From Chryseobacterium sp. JUb7 (GTDB lineage Bacteria; Bacteroidota; Bacteroidia; Flavobacteriales; Weeksellaceae), in NCBI RefSeq assembly GCF_024806495.1, contig NZ_JANUFF010000016.1, positions 26,107 to 90,106 of the forward strand: DNA of 64,000 nucleotides. The letters are read 5' to 3'. The translations under genes were made by a program, and so were the position numbers. Positions 1 through 8,029 of the stretch are shown here, piece by piece (position 1 is the stretch's first letter; every line of letters begins with the position of its first letter). The notes beneath the pieces were generated by a model that made no database searches, was not told the origin of the DNA, and saw nothing but the letters and a program-made list of their open reading frames with translations.

Positions 1-246
1 AATAAATTCATACAAATTATCATCTGAAAATAATTTATTATATCCAAGAAGTCCAATGATAGCATATACAAAGGCAAAAGAAAATAAATATGTATAAAAT
101 TTACTTTTAGTCTGCTTTGGATCCGAAGCTTTCTGATTAAAAATCATGGTCAATAGGACACACAATGCCAATACGATGACAAGCATTACCAGCAATTTAG
201 GATCAAGGAGGTTAATAAAATATTTTTTGATATTGATTTGTGTCAT
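1..246 (-). CDS. TssN-like T6SS membrane protein, N-terminal part only
   Basis: This minus-strand reading frame begins with ATG at 246 and runs off the left edge, so only about 82 codons are seen. It shows a short cytoplasmic start, a hydrophobic helix at about residues 18-37 (LLVMLVIVLALCVLLTMIF), a basic linker, and a second hydrophobic helix at about 50-67. It lies 12 bp downstream of tssG on the same strand. In Bacteroidota T6SS (subtype iii) loci a multi-helix protein, TssN, is found beside the baseplate genes, so TssN is the best guess. The sequence seen is too short to prove it; another small T6SS membrane protein such as TssO is possible. Confidence 0.5.
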   Translation of the reverse strand, partial: MTQINIKKYFINLLDPKLLVMLVIVLALCVLLTMIFNQKASDPKQTKSKFYTYLFSFAFVYAIIGLLGYNKLFSDDNLYEFI

Positions 247-258
247 TTGTTTGTGTTT

Positions 259-1194
259 TTATATTCTTGTATTATAGCCTAATACCGGGCTTTCAGAACC
301 TGCAAATTCAAAATCCTGCCTGTCTTTTGGTAAGAGAATGATGGTTTTTATTTCAACCTCGATGGGAAAAAAATGATCGTAAAACATGTCTACAAATTTT
401 TTCTTTTTTCCGTCATGAATATAATCCGTAAATAATGAATTCTGTAACGGACCAATCTGCAGATCAAGGTGATTGGAATAATCATCATATGAATTACCTG
501 CAATCAGGTCCAATCCTAGCCTATTCACACCCAATTCAATATTCTGGGATTCATCCGCATATTGTTGATGACCTCTGTACGTAACCTTCACCTCTTCTTC
601 TAATAAAACAGATAAAATGTGGCAGGCCTCTTCAATATTTCCTACAATTTTATATGCAAATGGTAACAGCCTTATGAATTTTGAAACCAACAATGGAGGG
701 AAATCCCTGTCGATCCCCCAAAAATCATAAAACATCTCGGGTGCCAGATAGCTATTGAGCTCAAATAAAAATTCATTCTCCAGATTTTCAACACTTACCC
801 CATAGCTGAACATTTCATTTTCAAAAGGCTGAAAAAACGTTCTTGCCGCTTTCTGTTGTTTTTTTTGTGCCTGATGTTCCCCGATCATTACCTCAACATC
901 CTTATTGGGAGTATCATTTTTGGTATGATGAGTCAAATTTTCAGGAAGCATATCATAAATACTGTCCCTGGAAAGGCTCAGCTTAAGCATCTGCATGCTG
1001 TCGTAGTCAAAATCTGTCACATCAGATTCCAGAATATCAAATCTATAGGCACGGGAAAATTGCCCATCGTTTTGAATGATATATTGGCTTTCATCAATTT
1101 CGTTATTTTTCAGCAAATCATTCACAACAACCTCAGCCCTGATATCATATTTTAGTGCATTGATCTGCTTTGTAAGATGTTCTAAGTTTTTCAT
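259..1194 (-). CDS. tssG: T6SS baseplate protein TssG
   Basis: The 311-residue protein fits the TssG (VasB/ImpH) family, which with TssE, TssF and TssK forms the wedge of the T6SS baseplate. Supporting features are the acidic N-terminal half, the FFQPFENE stretch at about 119-126, a helical LLPF segment near 175, the NRLGLDLIAGN motif at about 224-234 and the C-terminal LGYNTRI ending, which resembles the LGW/LGY ending of other TssG proteins. It is read with the NlpC/P60-like lipoprotein upstream (6 bp gap) and the TssN-like gene downstream (12 bp gap), so the three are probably one operon from the promoter at 1855-1883. The level of divergence from proteobacterial TssG is that expected for subtype iii. 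Confidence 0.8.
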   Translation of the reverse strand: MKNLEHLTKQINALKYDIRAEVVVNDLLKNNEIDESQYIIQNDGQFSRAYRFDILESDVTDFDYDSMQMLKLSLSRDSIYDMLPENLTHHTKNDTPNKDVEVMIGEHQAQKKQQKAARTFFQPFENEMFSYGVSVENLENEFLFELNSYLAPEMFYDFWGIDRDFPPLLVSKFIRLLPFAYKIVGNIEEACHILSVLLEEEVKVTYRGHQQYADESQNIELGVNRLGLDLIAGNSYDDYSNHLDLQIGPLQNSLFTDYIHDGKKKKFVDMFYDHFFPIEVEIKTIILLPKDRQDFEFAGSESPVLGYNTRI

Positions 1195-1200
1195 GATGCG

Positions 1201-1839
1201 TTATTTTTGTTTTAAACGCCCTGCTGCTACATATCGCAACTGGAAATACTCATCGTTGAAATTATAAATATTAAGCCCGGTCGATGTACAGGCCAAAATT
1301 CTGTCATTATGAAGGTAAATACCCACATCAGAAATCGGATGTCCTTTATCATATCTGAAAAATACAATGTCACCCTCCTGCAGAAAAGCTCTCCCGGTAA
1401 AAAGCTGAATATCTTTTGATCGGAAGATACCATCCGGAGTTTTCGAAAATGTCGCATCATATACGTCACTATACAGAGCCTGAACAAAATAAGAGGCATC
1501 TACCCCTATTCCTTTTTCCAGCATTTGCTTTTTATAAGGAGTGCCTATCCATTCATCAAGATAGGCATACAACTTATAATCTCTAATATCTTTAGGCATT
1601 ACTCCCATGATAATAGAATATTTTTCTTTAACTCTTAAAGTATCATCGTTTAATCCTTCAGAATTGTCATCTACAATAAAATAATCAGAAGTAGATAGAT
1701 TTTTTTGCTGATTTTTTTCTTTGGTATATTGATCGGAAGAGTAGTTATAAGGAATCTCTCTAATGTACTTTTTTCCTCCACAGGAACCCAAAAATGAGAG
1801 TACTACAAATATGTGTAAATAGTTGGTAATGAATTTCAT
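1201..1839 (-). CDS. NlpC/P60-like lipoprotein, probable pseudoenzyme, T6SS locus
   Basis: The 212-residue protein starts with a signal sequence ending in the lipobox LGSC (Cys about 20), so it should be a lipoprotein. The C-terminal half (about 92-210) has the NlpC/P60 layout: WIGTPYK, then GVDASYFVQ, then a GDIVFF strand and SDVGIYLHNDR. In active NlpC/P60 peptidases these blocks read GxDCSGFV and HVGIYL; here the nucleophile Cys is Ala and the active-site His is Asp, so peptidoglycan hydrolysis is unlikely. It is the first gene of the minus-strand T6SS operon. A structural or peptidoglycan-binding role for the secretion machine is an inference. The fold call is fairly sure; the function is not. 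Confidence 0.7.
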   Translation of the reverse strand: MKFITNYLHIFVVLSFLGSCGGKKYIREIPYNYSSDQYTKEKNQQKNLSTSDYFIVDDNSEGLNDDTLRVKEKYSIIMGVMPKDIRDYKLYAYLDEWIGTPYKKQMLEKGIGVDASYFVQALYSDVYDATFSKTPDGIFRSKDIQLFTGRAFLQEGDIVFFRYDKGHPISDVGIYLHNDRILACTSTGLNIYNFNDEYFQLRYVAAGRLKQK

Positions 1840-1854
1840 CGTGTGTGTTTGCTA

Positions 1855-1883
1855 CAAATATATAATTTTTTTTAATACTCCAA
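1855..1883 (-). promoter_or_regulatory. Bacteroidota-type promoter for the minus-strand T6SS operon
   Basis: On the minus strand TTG (1883-1881) is followed after 18 bp by TATATTTG (1862-1855). This matches the Bacteroidota -33/-7 consensus TTG-N(17-23)-TAnnTTTG. The first start codon downstream is that of the lipoprotein at 1839. It forms a divergent pair with the plus-strand promoter at 1914-1943. Confidence 0.65.
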
Positions 1884-1913
1884 AAAATAAATCCCTTTTT
1901 TTTGATAAAAAAT

Positions 1914-1943
1914 TTGTTTGTATTGAAAATCTAAATATATTTG
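1914..1943 (+). promoter_or_regulatory. Bacteroidota-type promoter for the PKD-clpV transcript
   Basis: TTG (1914-1916), a 19 bp spacer and TATATTTG (1936-1943) match the -33/-7 consensus. A transcript would begin near 1950. This rules out the upstream TTG codon at 1941 as a start and supports ATG at 1965. Confidence 0.65.
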
Positions 1944-1964
1944 CTGCAAACACAAACAACTTCA

Positions 1965-3029
1965 ATGAAAAAAAATAATCAAACATTATTCCCTAATGTA
2001 GATTATAGAATCTACTTATCTTTCGGAATACTCCTCCTCGTCAGCGTTTTATTTTTACTGTATCAATTTACTAGACATGTGGACTGTGACGATGCCAATT
2101 TCATTGTTCATGCAGATGAATATGTCATCAACAGAGTTGTGGATTATCAGGATAACACAAAAGGAGCCAAAACCTGGGAATGGGATTTCGGCGACAGTAC
2201 GGTTGTTGACAAGCGGCAAATCACTTTCCATAAATACCGGAAACCCGGAGACTATATCGTCAAATTAAAAATCAACGGCAGCTGTATCCATGAGAAAATG
2301 ATCACTATTTCCAGCATAAGCCAAGACACAGGCTATCTTCCTGTTATTATGAGCCCTAATGTAGTAACAGTGGGAGAAAATGTACAGTTTAATGCCGAAA
2401 AACAAGGCGGGGAATCCTGGGAATGGAGCTTTGGAGAAACATCCAGCACAGATGCACTGGGAAAAACACCTGTTTATAAATTTAAATCTGTAGGTGATAA
2501 AAAAATAACCCTGATTGTGAATGGTGACATTGAACATATTGCCGTTAAAACAATCTATGTAGCACCAAAAACAATAAAAGCAAAACAAAAAATAGACATC
2601 AGTTCATACGAATTTGAAAAACCGGCAGAAGCTTTCTCTCTCCCAAGGGGGGCAGCACAGAAAGACCCATTGGTAGATATGCTTCAGTACATACCTGTTT
2701 CCCCAAAATCAAAGTCAAAAAAAGACTCTCTTATAACTGAGAAAAAAGCACCGGAAATTTCTAATGAGCAGTTTCAGCTTCTATTAAATCAGGTGGCAGC
2801 ACAGGCTAAAACAAAAGATGATTTTAAAGAGTATGTATGCGGAAATTATGATATTCCTGTTGTTATTAATGATAAAAAACTGATGCCTTTCGGACAGTTC
2901 TGTCAAAGTATTATGGGCAAAAAAATTAAAATTACCGCGCTACGCTTAAATAAAGATTCTAAAAACTGTATCCAAAACATTAATGTACAGTATAAAGTAA
3001 AGAAAATGATGATCTGGATTAAAGAATAA
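1965..3029 (+). CDS. PKD-domain membrane protein of the T6SS locus
   Basis: From ATG 1965 the protein has 354 residues: a short cytoplasmic N-terminus, one membrane helix at about 20-38 (LSFGILLLVSVLFLLY), and an extracytoplasmic part with two PKD-like Ig folds. Each fold carries a typical PKD core, WEWDFGDS at about 81 and WEWSFGET at about 160, followed by a strand such as GDYIVKL or GDKKITL. The C-terminal third is Lys-rich and then ends in a small folded region with two Cys. The open frame begins at a TTG at 1941, but that codon overlaps the -7 box, so ATG 1965 was chosen. It lies between the T6SS minus-strand operon and clpV, so a periplasmic role in the T6SS envelope complex is likely but inferred. 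Confidence 0.75.
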   Translation: MKKNNQTLFPNVDYRIYLSFGILLLVSVLFLLYQFTRHVDCDDANFIVHADEYVINRVVDYQDNTKGAKTWEWDFGDSTVVDKRQITFHKYRKPGDYIVKLKINGSCIHEKMITISSISQDTGYLPVIMSPNVVTVGENVQFNAEKQGGESWEWSFGETSSTDALGKTPVYKFKSVGDKKITLIVNGDIEHIAVKTIYVAPKTIKAKQKIDISSYEFEKPAEAFSLPRGAAQKDPLVDMLQYIPVSPKSKSKKDSLITEKKAPEISNEQFQLLLNQVAAQAKTKDDFKEYVCGNYDIPVVINDKKLMPFGQFCQSIMGKKIKITALRLNKDSKNCIQNINVQYKVKKMMIWIKE

Positions 3030-3089
3030 TAATTTGAGAAATTGGAAACCAGTTTTATTTTCCGGTTTCTGTTATAAAAGCACAAACAA

Positions 3090-5570
3090 ATGATGAATCA
3101 GAATGAAATAACTTATAGTCAGGAAGTGACCAGAGCATTAACCGTTGCTCAGAAAATAGGACGGGAAAATCTTAATTCATATTTTACAGGAGCCCATTTA
3201 TTAAAAGCAATGCTCATTAGAGATTTATCGCTTTTAAAACATCTGGAATCACTGGGAATTGATGTTTTTTATCTTGAAGAATGGGCAGAAGTAAGGATTG
3301 AAGAATGTCCAAAATCTCCCGGTCAGTATTCTTGTGAGCCTGATGAAATTATCGATGAAGTCTTTGCTGAAGCAGATTCAGTAAGAGAAATTTTAGGCGA
3401 AGAGGAAATCTCATTATTTGCATTAATTACAGCCATTAGTTCTCCAGGAGTTGCCTTTAGCTTTGACCAGATGAAAACTTTTCCGTTTACCCGAAATGAG
3501 TTACTAAAAAATATAGATTCAGTTGATGACAAAGCTAGATCATCAGCAAATTCAACAGCATTTTCAAAGACCAGCGAGGGTTTTATACAAAAATACTGTA
3601 TCAATAAAAACGAACAGATACAAAAGAAAAATAAAAAAGAACCTTTAATAGGAAGAGATAACGAAATCAGTAAAATCACAGAAATTCTTTGTCGCTTCAG
3701 CAAGCAAAATGTACTAATCATCGGTGACCACGGTATCGGAAAAACATCATTGATAGAAGGCTTTGTATATAAAAACATCCTGCACCAACTTCCTGATATT
3801 ATGCATGGATTGCAGATTTTTGAGCTCAACATGGGTGCTTTAACTGCAGGCGCATCTTATAAAGGAGAAATCGAAGACAGAATTAAAAACATCGCTGAAG
3901 AACTTCAGTCTTTTCCAAAGTCTGTGTTAATCATTGAGGAATTTCATTCCCTTCTTGGGAGTCATGGTTCTGATACCGGAATTGTAAATATCCTGAAAAG
4001 TGAAATTTCCAACGGATTGACCATTATTGCCACTTCAACGATTGAAGACTACACCAAGAAAATTGAAAAAGAACAAGGTCTTGCAGGAATGTTTGAAGTG
4101 GTAAGAATTGAAGAAACAGAAAATGAAACTCATTTCAGAATGTTAAAGCAGACTCTGAAAGATTATCAGAAACATCATAATATAACGATAGATGATTCTA
4201 CCATAAAAGAAGCCATCCGTCTTTCAAAAAGATATCTTAAAGAAAAAAGTCTTCCTGCCTCAGCCATTGATCTCATCGACCATACGATGTCAGCTTTAAA
4301 AACCGCAGGAGAATTGTTTTTAAAAGAAAAAAATCAATTAATCACCCAAATTATTCATTTAGAAAACAATACCGATCATTTTTCTGAAAATGATCGTCAT
4401 CTCTATGCAAAATGGTTACTTAAAGATTTAACCGAAAAAACAGGACATCTTCTCAGCACCTCACATGATCACAAAGAAGAAAATATAATTCCACAATTTC
4501 AAAATACCCATGAAACCTTAGCATTTTGCAGAAAATTAATTGAGAAAGTGGAGAAAATTGCCTTAGAAAAAAGGACTCATACCACAGATTTAGATCTTGC
4601 TTTAATTATTTCTCAAAAAACCAATATCCCTGTCGGAAAATTGAAAGAGGAAGAAAAACAAAGGCTTAACGATATGGAAAATATTCTCGCGAGAAGGGTT
4701 ATTGGTCAGGATCATGCCATTTCAGTGATATCAGAAGCCGTATTGGAAACCCGGTCAGGATTAAATAAAGCAGGGCAGCCCATTGGTTCCTTTTTCTTTT
4801 TAGGACCTACCGGAACAGGAAAAACGGAACTTGCAAAATCTTTAGCTGAGTTTCTATTTCAGGATGAAAATGCCATTATCCGATTTGATATGTCAGAATT
4901 TAAAGAAGAACATTCCGCCGCATTATTGTACGGAGCTCCTCCGGGATATGTAGGTTACGAAGAAGGCGGACTTTTAGTCAATAAAATAAGGCAAAAGCCC
5001 TACTCTATAGTTCTATTTGACGAAATTGAAAAAGCTCATGCTTCTGTGTTTGATGTTTTTTTACAAATCATGGACGAAGGAAAACTTCATGACAGGCTGG
5101 GCAAGGAAGGTGATTTTTCTAATGCCATTATTTTATTTACTTCAAATATTGGGTCAGAATTTATTGTTGAATCTTTTGAAAAAGGAAATATTCCTCCATC
5201 ATCAAAACTTTTGGAAATGATGAGTCGCTTTTTCCGTCCCGAATTTTTAGGAAGACTGACAGAAACGATTCCTTTTGCCCCTATCAACAGAGAAAATGCA
5301 CTAAAAATTTTTGAAATCCATCTTAAAAAAGAACTTCTTGACATGGTAAAGGGATTATCTATAGAATTGATTATCAGTCAGGAAGTTAAAGAATATTTAT
5401 CAACTCTGGATTTTGACATCAGATATGGAGCCCGCCCGTTAAAAGGTATTATCCGGGGAAAACTGAGAAGACCATTAGCAAAAAAAATAGTTTCAGGCGA
5501 ATATAAAGAAGGTGATCAGATTGAAATTTCTTTGGAAAACAATAAATTGATCTGGATGAAAATTAATTAA
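3090..5570 (+). CDS. clpV: T6SS AAA+ sheath-recycling ATPase ClpV/TssH
   Basis: The 826-residue protein is a two-ring Clp/Hsp100 ATPase. It has an N-terminal Clp-N-like domain (about 1-150), the first AAA domain with Walker A GDHGIGKTS near 212 and a Walker B-like IIEEFH near 280, a short middle region, and a second AAA domain with Walker A GPTGTGKTE near 571 and Walker B VLFDEIEKAH near 639, then the C-terminal D2 small domain. The first Walker B has EE in place of DE. ClpV disassembles the contracted TssB/TssC sheath. The T6SS neighbours separate it from housekeeping ClpB or ClpC; the middle domain is also much shorter than in ClpB. It follows the PKD gene by 60 bp and is probably cotranscribed. 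Confidence 0.85.
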   Translation: MMNQNEITYSQEVTRALTVAQKIGRENLNSYFTGAHLLKAMLIRDLSLLKHLESLGIDVFYLEEWAEVRIEECPKSPGQYSCEPDEIIDEVFAEADSVREILGEEEISLFALITAISSPGVAFSFDQMKTFPFTRNELLKNIDSVDDKARSSANSTAFSKTSEGFIQKYCINKNEQIQKKNKKEPLIGRDNEISKITEILCRFSKQNVLIIGDHGIGKTSLIEGFVYKNILHQLPDIMHGLQIFELNMGALTAGASYKGEIEDRIKNIAEELQSFPKSVLIIEEFHSLLGSHGSDTGIVNILKSEISNGLTIIATSTIEDYTKKIEKEQGLAGMFEVVRIEETENETHFRMLKQTLKDYQKHHNITIDDSTIKEAIRLSKRYLKEKSLPASAIDLIDHTMSALKTAGELFLKEKNQLITQIIHLENNTDHFSENDRHLYAKWLLKDLTEKTGHLLSTSHDHKEENIIPQFQNTHETLAFCRKLIEKVEKIALEKRTHTTDLDLALIISQKTNIPVGKLKEEEKQRLNDMENILARRVIGQDHAISVISEAVLETRSGLNKAGQPIGSFFFLGPTGTGKTELAKSLAEFLFQDENAIIRFDMSEFKEEHSAALLYGAPPGYVGYEEGGLLVNKIRQKPYSIVLFDEIEKAHASVFDVFLQIMDEGKLHDRLGKEGDFSNAIILFTSNIGSEFIVESFEKGNIPPSSKLLEMMSRFFRPEFLGRLTETIPFAPINRENALKIFEIHLKKELLDMVKGLSIELIISQEVKEYLSTLDFDIRYGARPLKGIIRGKLRRPLAKKIVSGEYKEGDQIEISLENNKLIWMKIN

Positions 5571-5575
5571 TTTTT

Positions 5576-5649
5576 AAAATATCCCCTCAGTAATAATTTT
5601 TTTTCATCTAAATTTAAAAGTCTGGGAACTTGGTTGAGGGGATATTTTT
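5576..5649 (+). terminator. Long hairpin terminator after clpV
   Basis: AAAATATCCCCTCA (5576-5589) pairs with TGAGGGGATATTTTT (from 5635) across a loop of about 45 bases and ends in a T run. It follows the clpV stop codon by a few bases. Confidence 0.6.
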
Positions 5650-5960
5650 ATTTAATCATCTATGTTGTTGAATTACATGGCAAAAGTATAACCTTTCTGT
5701 AAAAAAATCATTACTACAAATACACTACACAAACATAAAATACTGTAAACAAAATAGTTACCATATTAAGCAATGTAGAAATGTAGTAGATTAAAAATAA
5801 TTAAGATCAGTATTTTATTACCTCTTTACTGTTCAAAATCCATTTTACGAGATCAATTTCTGGGAAAAATTTTAATCTTTGAACCTGTATTTTTAGAGCC
5901 TGTTTAAAAATCTTTCTAATATTTTTATTATAATGATTTTCAATACATATTAATTCTAGT

Positions 5961-6057
5961 CTTCGACAGGCTCAGACTGACAAACCTAATACTAAATGTA
6001 TGATTTAACGGTGTCAGATTGAGCTTAGCCTGTAGTGAGCTTACCGAACTATCGAAA
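5961..6057. repeat. Dispersed inverted repeat, CTTCGACAGGCTCAG family, diverged copy
   Basis: The left arm (5961-5982) is followed by the usual CTAATACTAA phrase. The right arm (6012-6057) has an internal insertion, which splits the normal GAGCCTGTCGAAG pairing. Better copies are at 19886, 37178, 39291, 41651 and 41799. Confidence 0.6.
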
Positions 6058-6093
6058 TCTTAGATATTTTTTGAACTAAATTTAAACATGCCG

Positions 6094-6189
6094 TTAGACT
6101 CCTGACATTTTACTATAAGTTTTAATTTCATGTAACCTTTCAAAAATAGCAAAGTCTCTGGCGAAATCATCTTTTAGGAAATTGGCTTC
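6094..6189 (-). pseudogene. Possible 3' remnant of a gene
   Basis: On the minus strand 31 open codons end in a stop at 6096-6094 and are cut off upstream by an in-frame stop at 6192-6190. The translation (including DDFARDFAIFERL) is balanced and protein-like, unlike the surrounding AT-rich DNA. No family was recognised. It may be the tail of a deleted gene or chance. Confidence 0.25.
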
Positions 6190-6432
6190 TCAGGAGATGA
6201 TTCGGGGAAGAAAAAAAATATAAAAATCCGTAAACTTCATTCCTTATCATAATTTTTATGAATAGGTGTTATCTTAAAATACTGAGAATAAACAGCAAAC
6301 AAAAAGACTTACCATTAATATTTACAAATCCATAAAAATCTAACACATTCTATATAAAATTATTACATTTAAAGGTTTTCAATTGTTTAATTCTTACATT
6401 TTAAAACTATTTAGATTTTTAATTAAAACAAA

Positions 6433-6446
6433 TGCAATCGATTACA
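6433..6446. promoter_or_regulatory. AATCGATT operator upstream of xylA
   Basis: TGCAATCGATTACA is a near-perfect 14 bp palindrome with the central CG step typical of LacI-family operators. It lies 76 bp before the xylA start. Close relatives are at 23082-23095 (before kduI) and 23769-23782 (before susC). The LacI-type regulator encoded at 9801-10829 is the natural candidate to bind it. Confidence 0.6.
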
Positions 6447-6522
6447 ATTTTTAATTAAAAAAATATTTTTAAAGGAAAATAGGAATTAAGTTTTATCTAA
6501 AAATTAAATTAAACAAAATATA

Positions 6523-7851
6523 ATGGCTATTACAACAGGCAACAAAGAGTATTTTAAAGGAATAGGAAAAATTCAGTTTGAAGGCAGGGAATCAGATAAT
6601 CCTCTGGCTTTTAAATTTTATGATGAAAATAAAGTTGTTCGTGGGAAAACCATGAAGGAATACTTCAAATTTGCAACTGCTTACTGGCATACCTTCTGTG
6701 CTACAGGTGGAGATCCGTTCGGTGTAGGAACGCAAAACTTTGATTGGCTGACCGCTTCAGACGCTAAACAAAAAGCAACAGAAAAAATGGATGCCGCCTT
6801 TGAGTTTTTCACCAAATTAGGTGTTCCTTATTATTGTTTTCATGATTATGATTTAATCGATGAAGCCGACAATTTCACTGAATCTACAAAAAGGCTGGAG
6901 TTTATCACAGATTATGCTAAAGAAAAACAGGCAGCTTCAGGTGTAAAATTGTTGTGGGGAACTTCAAACTGTTTTTCTAATCCAAGATTCATGAATGGAG
7001 CCGCTACCAATCCGTCTTTTGATGTATTGGCCTATGCAGGCGGGCAGGTAAAAAATGCGCTGGACGCAACCATTAAATTGGAAGGTGAAAATTATGTTTT
7101 CTGGGGCGGACGTGAAGGTTATATGTCCTTACTGAACACCAATATGAAACGTGAACAGGAACATATGGCGAAATTTTTACATTTAGCTAAAGATTATGCC
7201 CGTTCACAGGGCTTTAAAGGTGTTTTCTTCCTTGAACCGAAGCCTATGGAGCCGACAAAACATCAATATGATTTCGATGCTGCCACTTGTTTAAACTTCC
7301 TTCGTCAATATGATTTGCTGGATGATTTCAAACTTAATATTGAAGTTAATCACGCCACACTTGCTCAGCATACTTTTGAACATGAACTTCAGGTTGCTGC
7401 AGACAATAATGTTTTAGGAAGCATCGATGCCAACCGTGGAGACTATCAGAATGGCTGGGATACAGATCAGTTCCCTGTTGATTTATACGAAATGACTCAA
7501 GCCATGCTGGTGATTATCCAGGCCGGAGGCTTTCAGGGTGGCGGAGTAAATTTTGATGCAAAAATCAGAAGAAATTCCACCGACTTAGAAGATATCTTTA
7601 TCGCACATATCAGCGGTATGGACAATTTTGCAAGAGCCTTCCTTGCTGCAGATACTATTCTCGAAAAATCAAAATATTCTGAGATCAGAGCCAACAGATA
7701 CTCTTCTTTTGATGCCGGAAAAGGAAAAGATTTTGAAGACGGAAAATTGTCTTTAACTGATCTTGCTTCTCATGCAGAAAGTCTTGGAGAAGTTGGCAGA
7801 GAAAGCGGAAAACAGGAATATCTGGAGAGCTTGATCAACCAGTATTTATAA
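6523..7851 (+). CDS. xylA: Xylose isomerase
   Basis: The 442-residue protein is a class II xylose isomerase, which converts D-xylose to D-xylulose with two divalent metals in a TIM barrel. Visible landmarks are CFHDYDL with the catalytic His about 107 and Asp about 110, LWGTSNCFSNPRF near 147, the metal-site stretch LEPKPMEPTKHQYD near 237, EVNHATLAQHTFEHE, and DANRGDYQNGWDTDQFP. The length is normal for the class. It is followed by a xylose-type symporter and a LacI regulator, but no xylulokinase (xylB) is present, so the next step of the pathway must be encoded elsewhere. The AATCGATT palindrome upstream suggests repression by a LacI-type protein. Confidence 0.95.
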   Translation: MAITTGNKEYFKGIGKIQFEGRESDNPLAFKFYDENKVVRGKTMKEYFKFATAYWHTFCATGGDPFGVGTQNFDWLTASDAKQKATEKMDAAFEFFTKLGVPYYCFHDYDLIDEADNFTESTKRLEFITDYAKEKQAASGVKLLWGTSNCFSNPRFMNGAATNPSFDVLAYAGGQVKNALDATIKLEGENYVFWGGREGYMSLLNTNMKREQEHMAKFLHLAKDYARSQGFKGVFFLEPKPMEPTKHQYDFDAATCLNFLRQYDLLDDFKLNIEVNHATLAQHTFEHELQVAADNNVLGSIDANRGDYQNGWDTDQFPVDLYEMTQAMLVIIQAGGFQGGGVNFDAKIRRNSTDLEDIFIAHISGMDNFARAFLAADTILEKSKYSEIRANRYSSFDAGKGKDFEDGKLSLTDLASHAESLGEVGRESGKQEYLESLINQYL

Positions 7852-8029
7852 TTTTTTTGGTTGGGAAAACGCAAAGGAGCTAGGTTTTATCGTACTAATT
7901 CTTGCGCCTCAATAAAACTTGCTGAAAATCTTTGATTTTCTTGCGTCCTAAGAACATTATATTCTGATAAAACTTTGCGTCTTTGCGTTAAACAACAATT
8001 TTACCCATAATTAAAACTACTATGAAACT

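Larger units (their letters stand above)
5650..6522. other. Non-coding stretch before xylA with repeat and gene remnant
   Basis: This AT-rich stretch of nearly 0.9 kb has no convincing intact gene. It holds one decayed copy of the dispersed CTTCGACAGGCTCAG repeat (5961-6057), a possible gene tail on the minus strand (6094-6189) and, near its right end, the AATCGATT palindrome at 6433-6446. The phrase gagcctgtttaaaaat near 5896 resembles some insertion-sequence ends, but no second end was found. Confidence 0.5.

Noticed and set aside
1941..1964. TTG start for the PKD protein
   Set aside because: The codon lies in the -7 box TATATTTG; ATG 1965 gives a normal membrane-anchor start.
3323..3832. 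169-residue open frame antisense to clpV
   Set aside because: Its composition follows the reverse of the ClpV codons, and no signal or domain is seen.
5715..5740. Extra lux-box-like site (acactacacaaac)
   Set aside because: It has no opposed AGTGTAG arm, so it is not a palindrome of the 58611 type.
5890..5912. Insertion-sequence end (gagcctgtttaaaaat)
   Set aside because: There is no matching second end, target duplication or transposase frame nearby.
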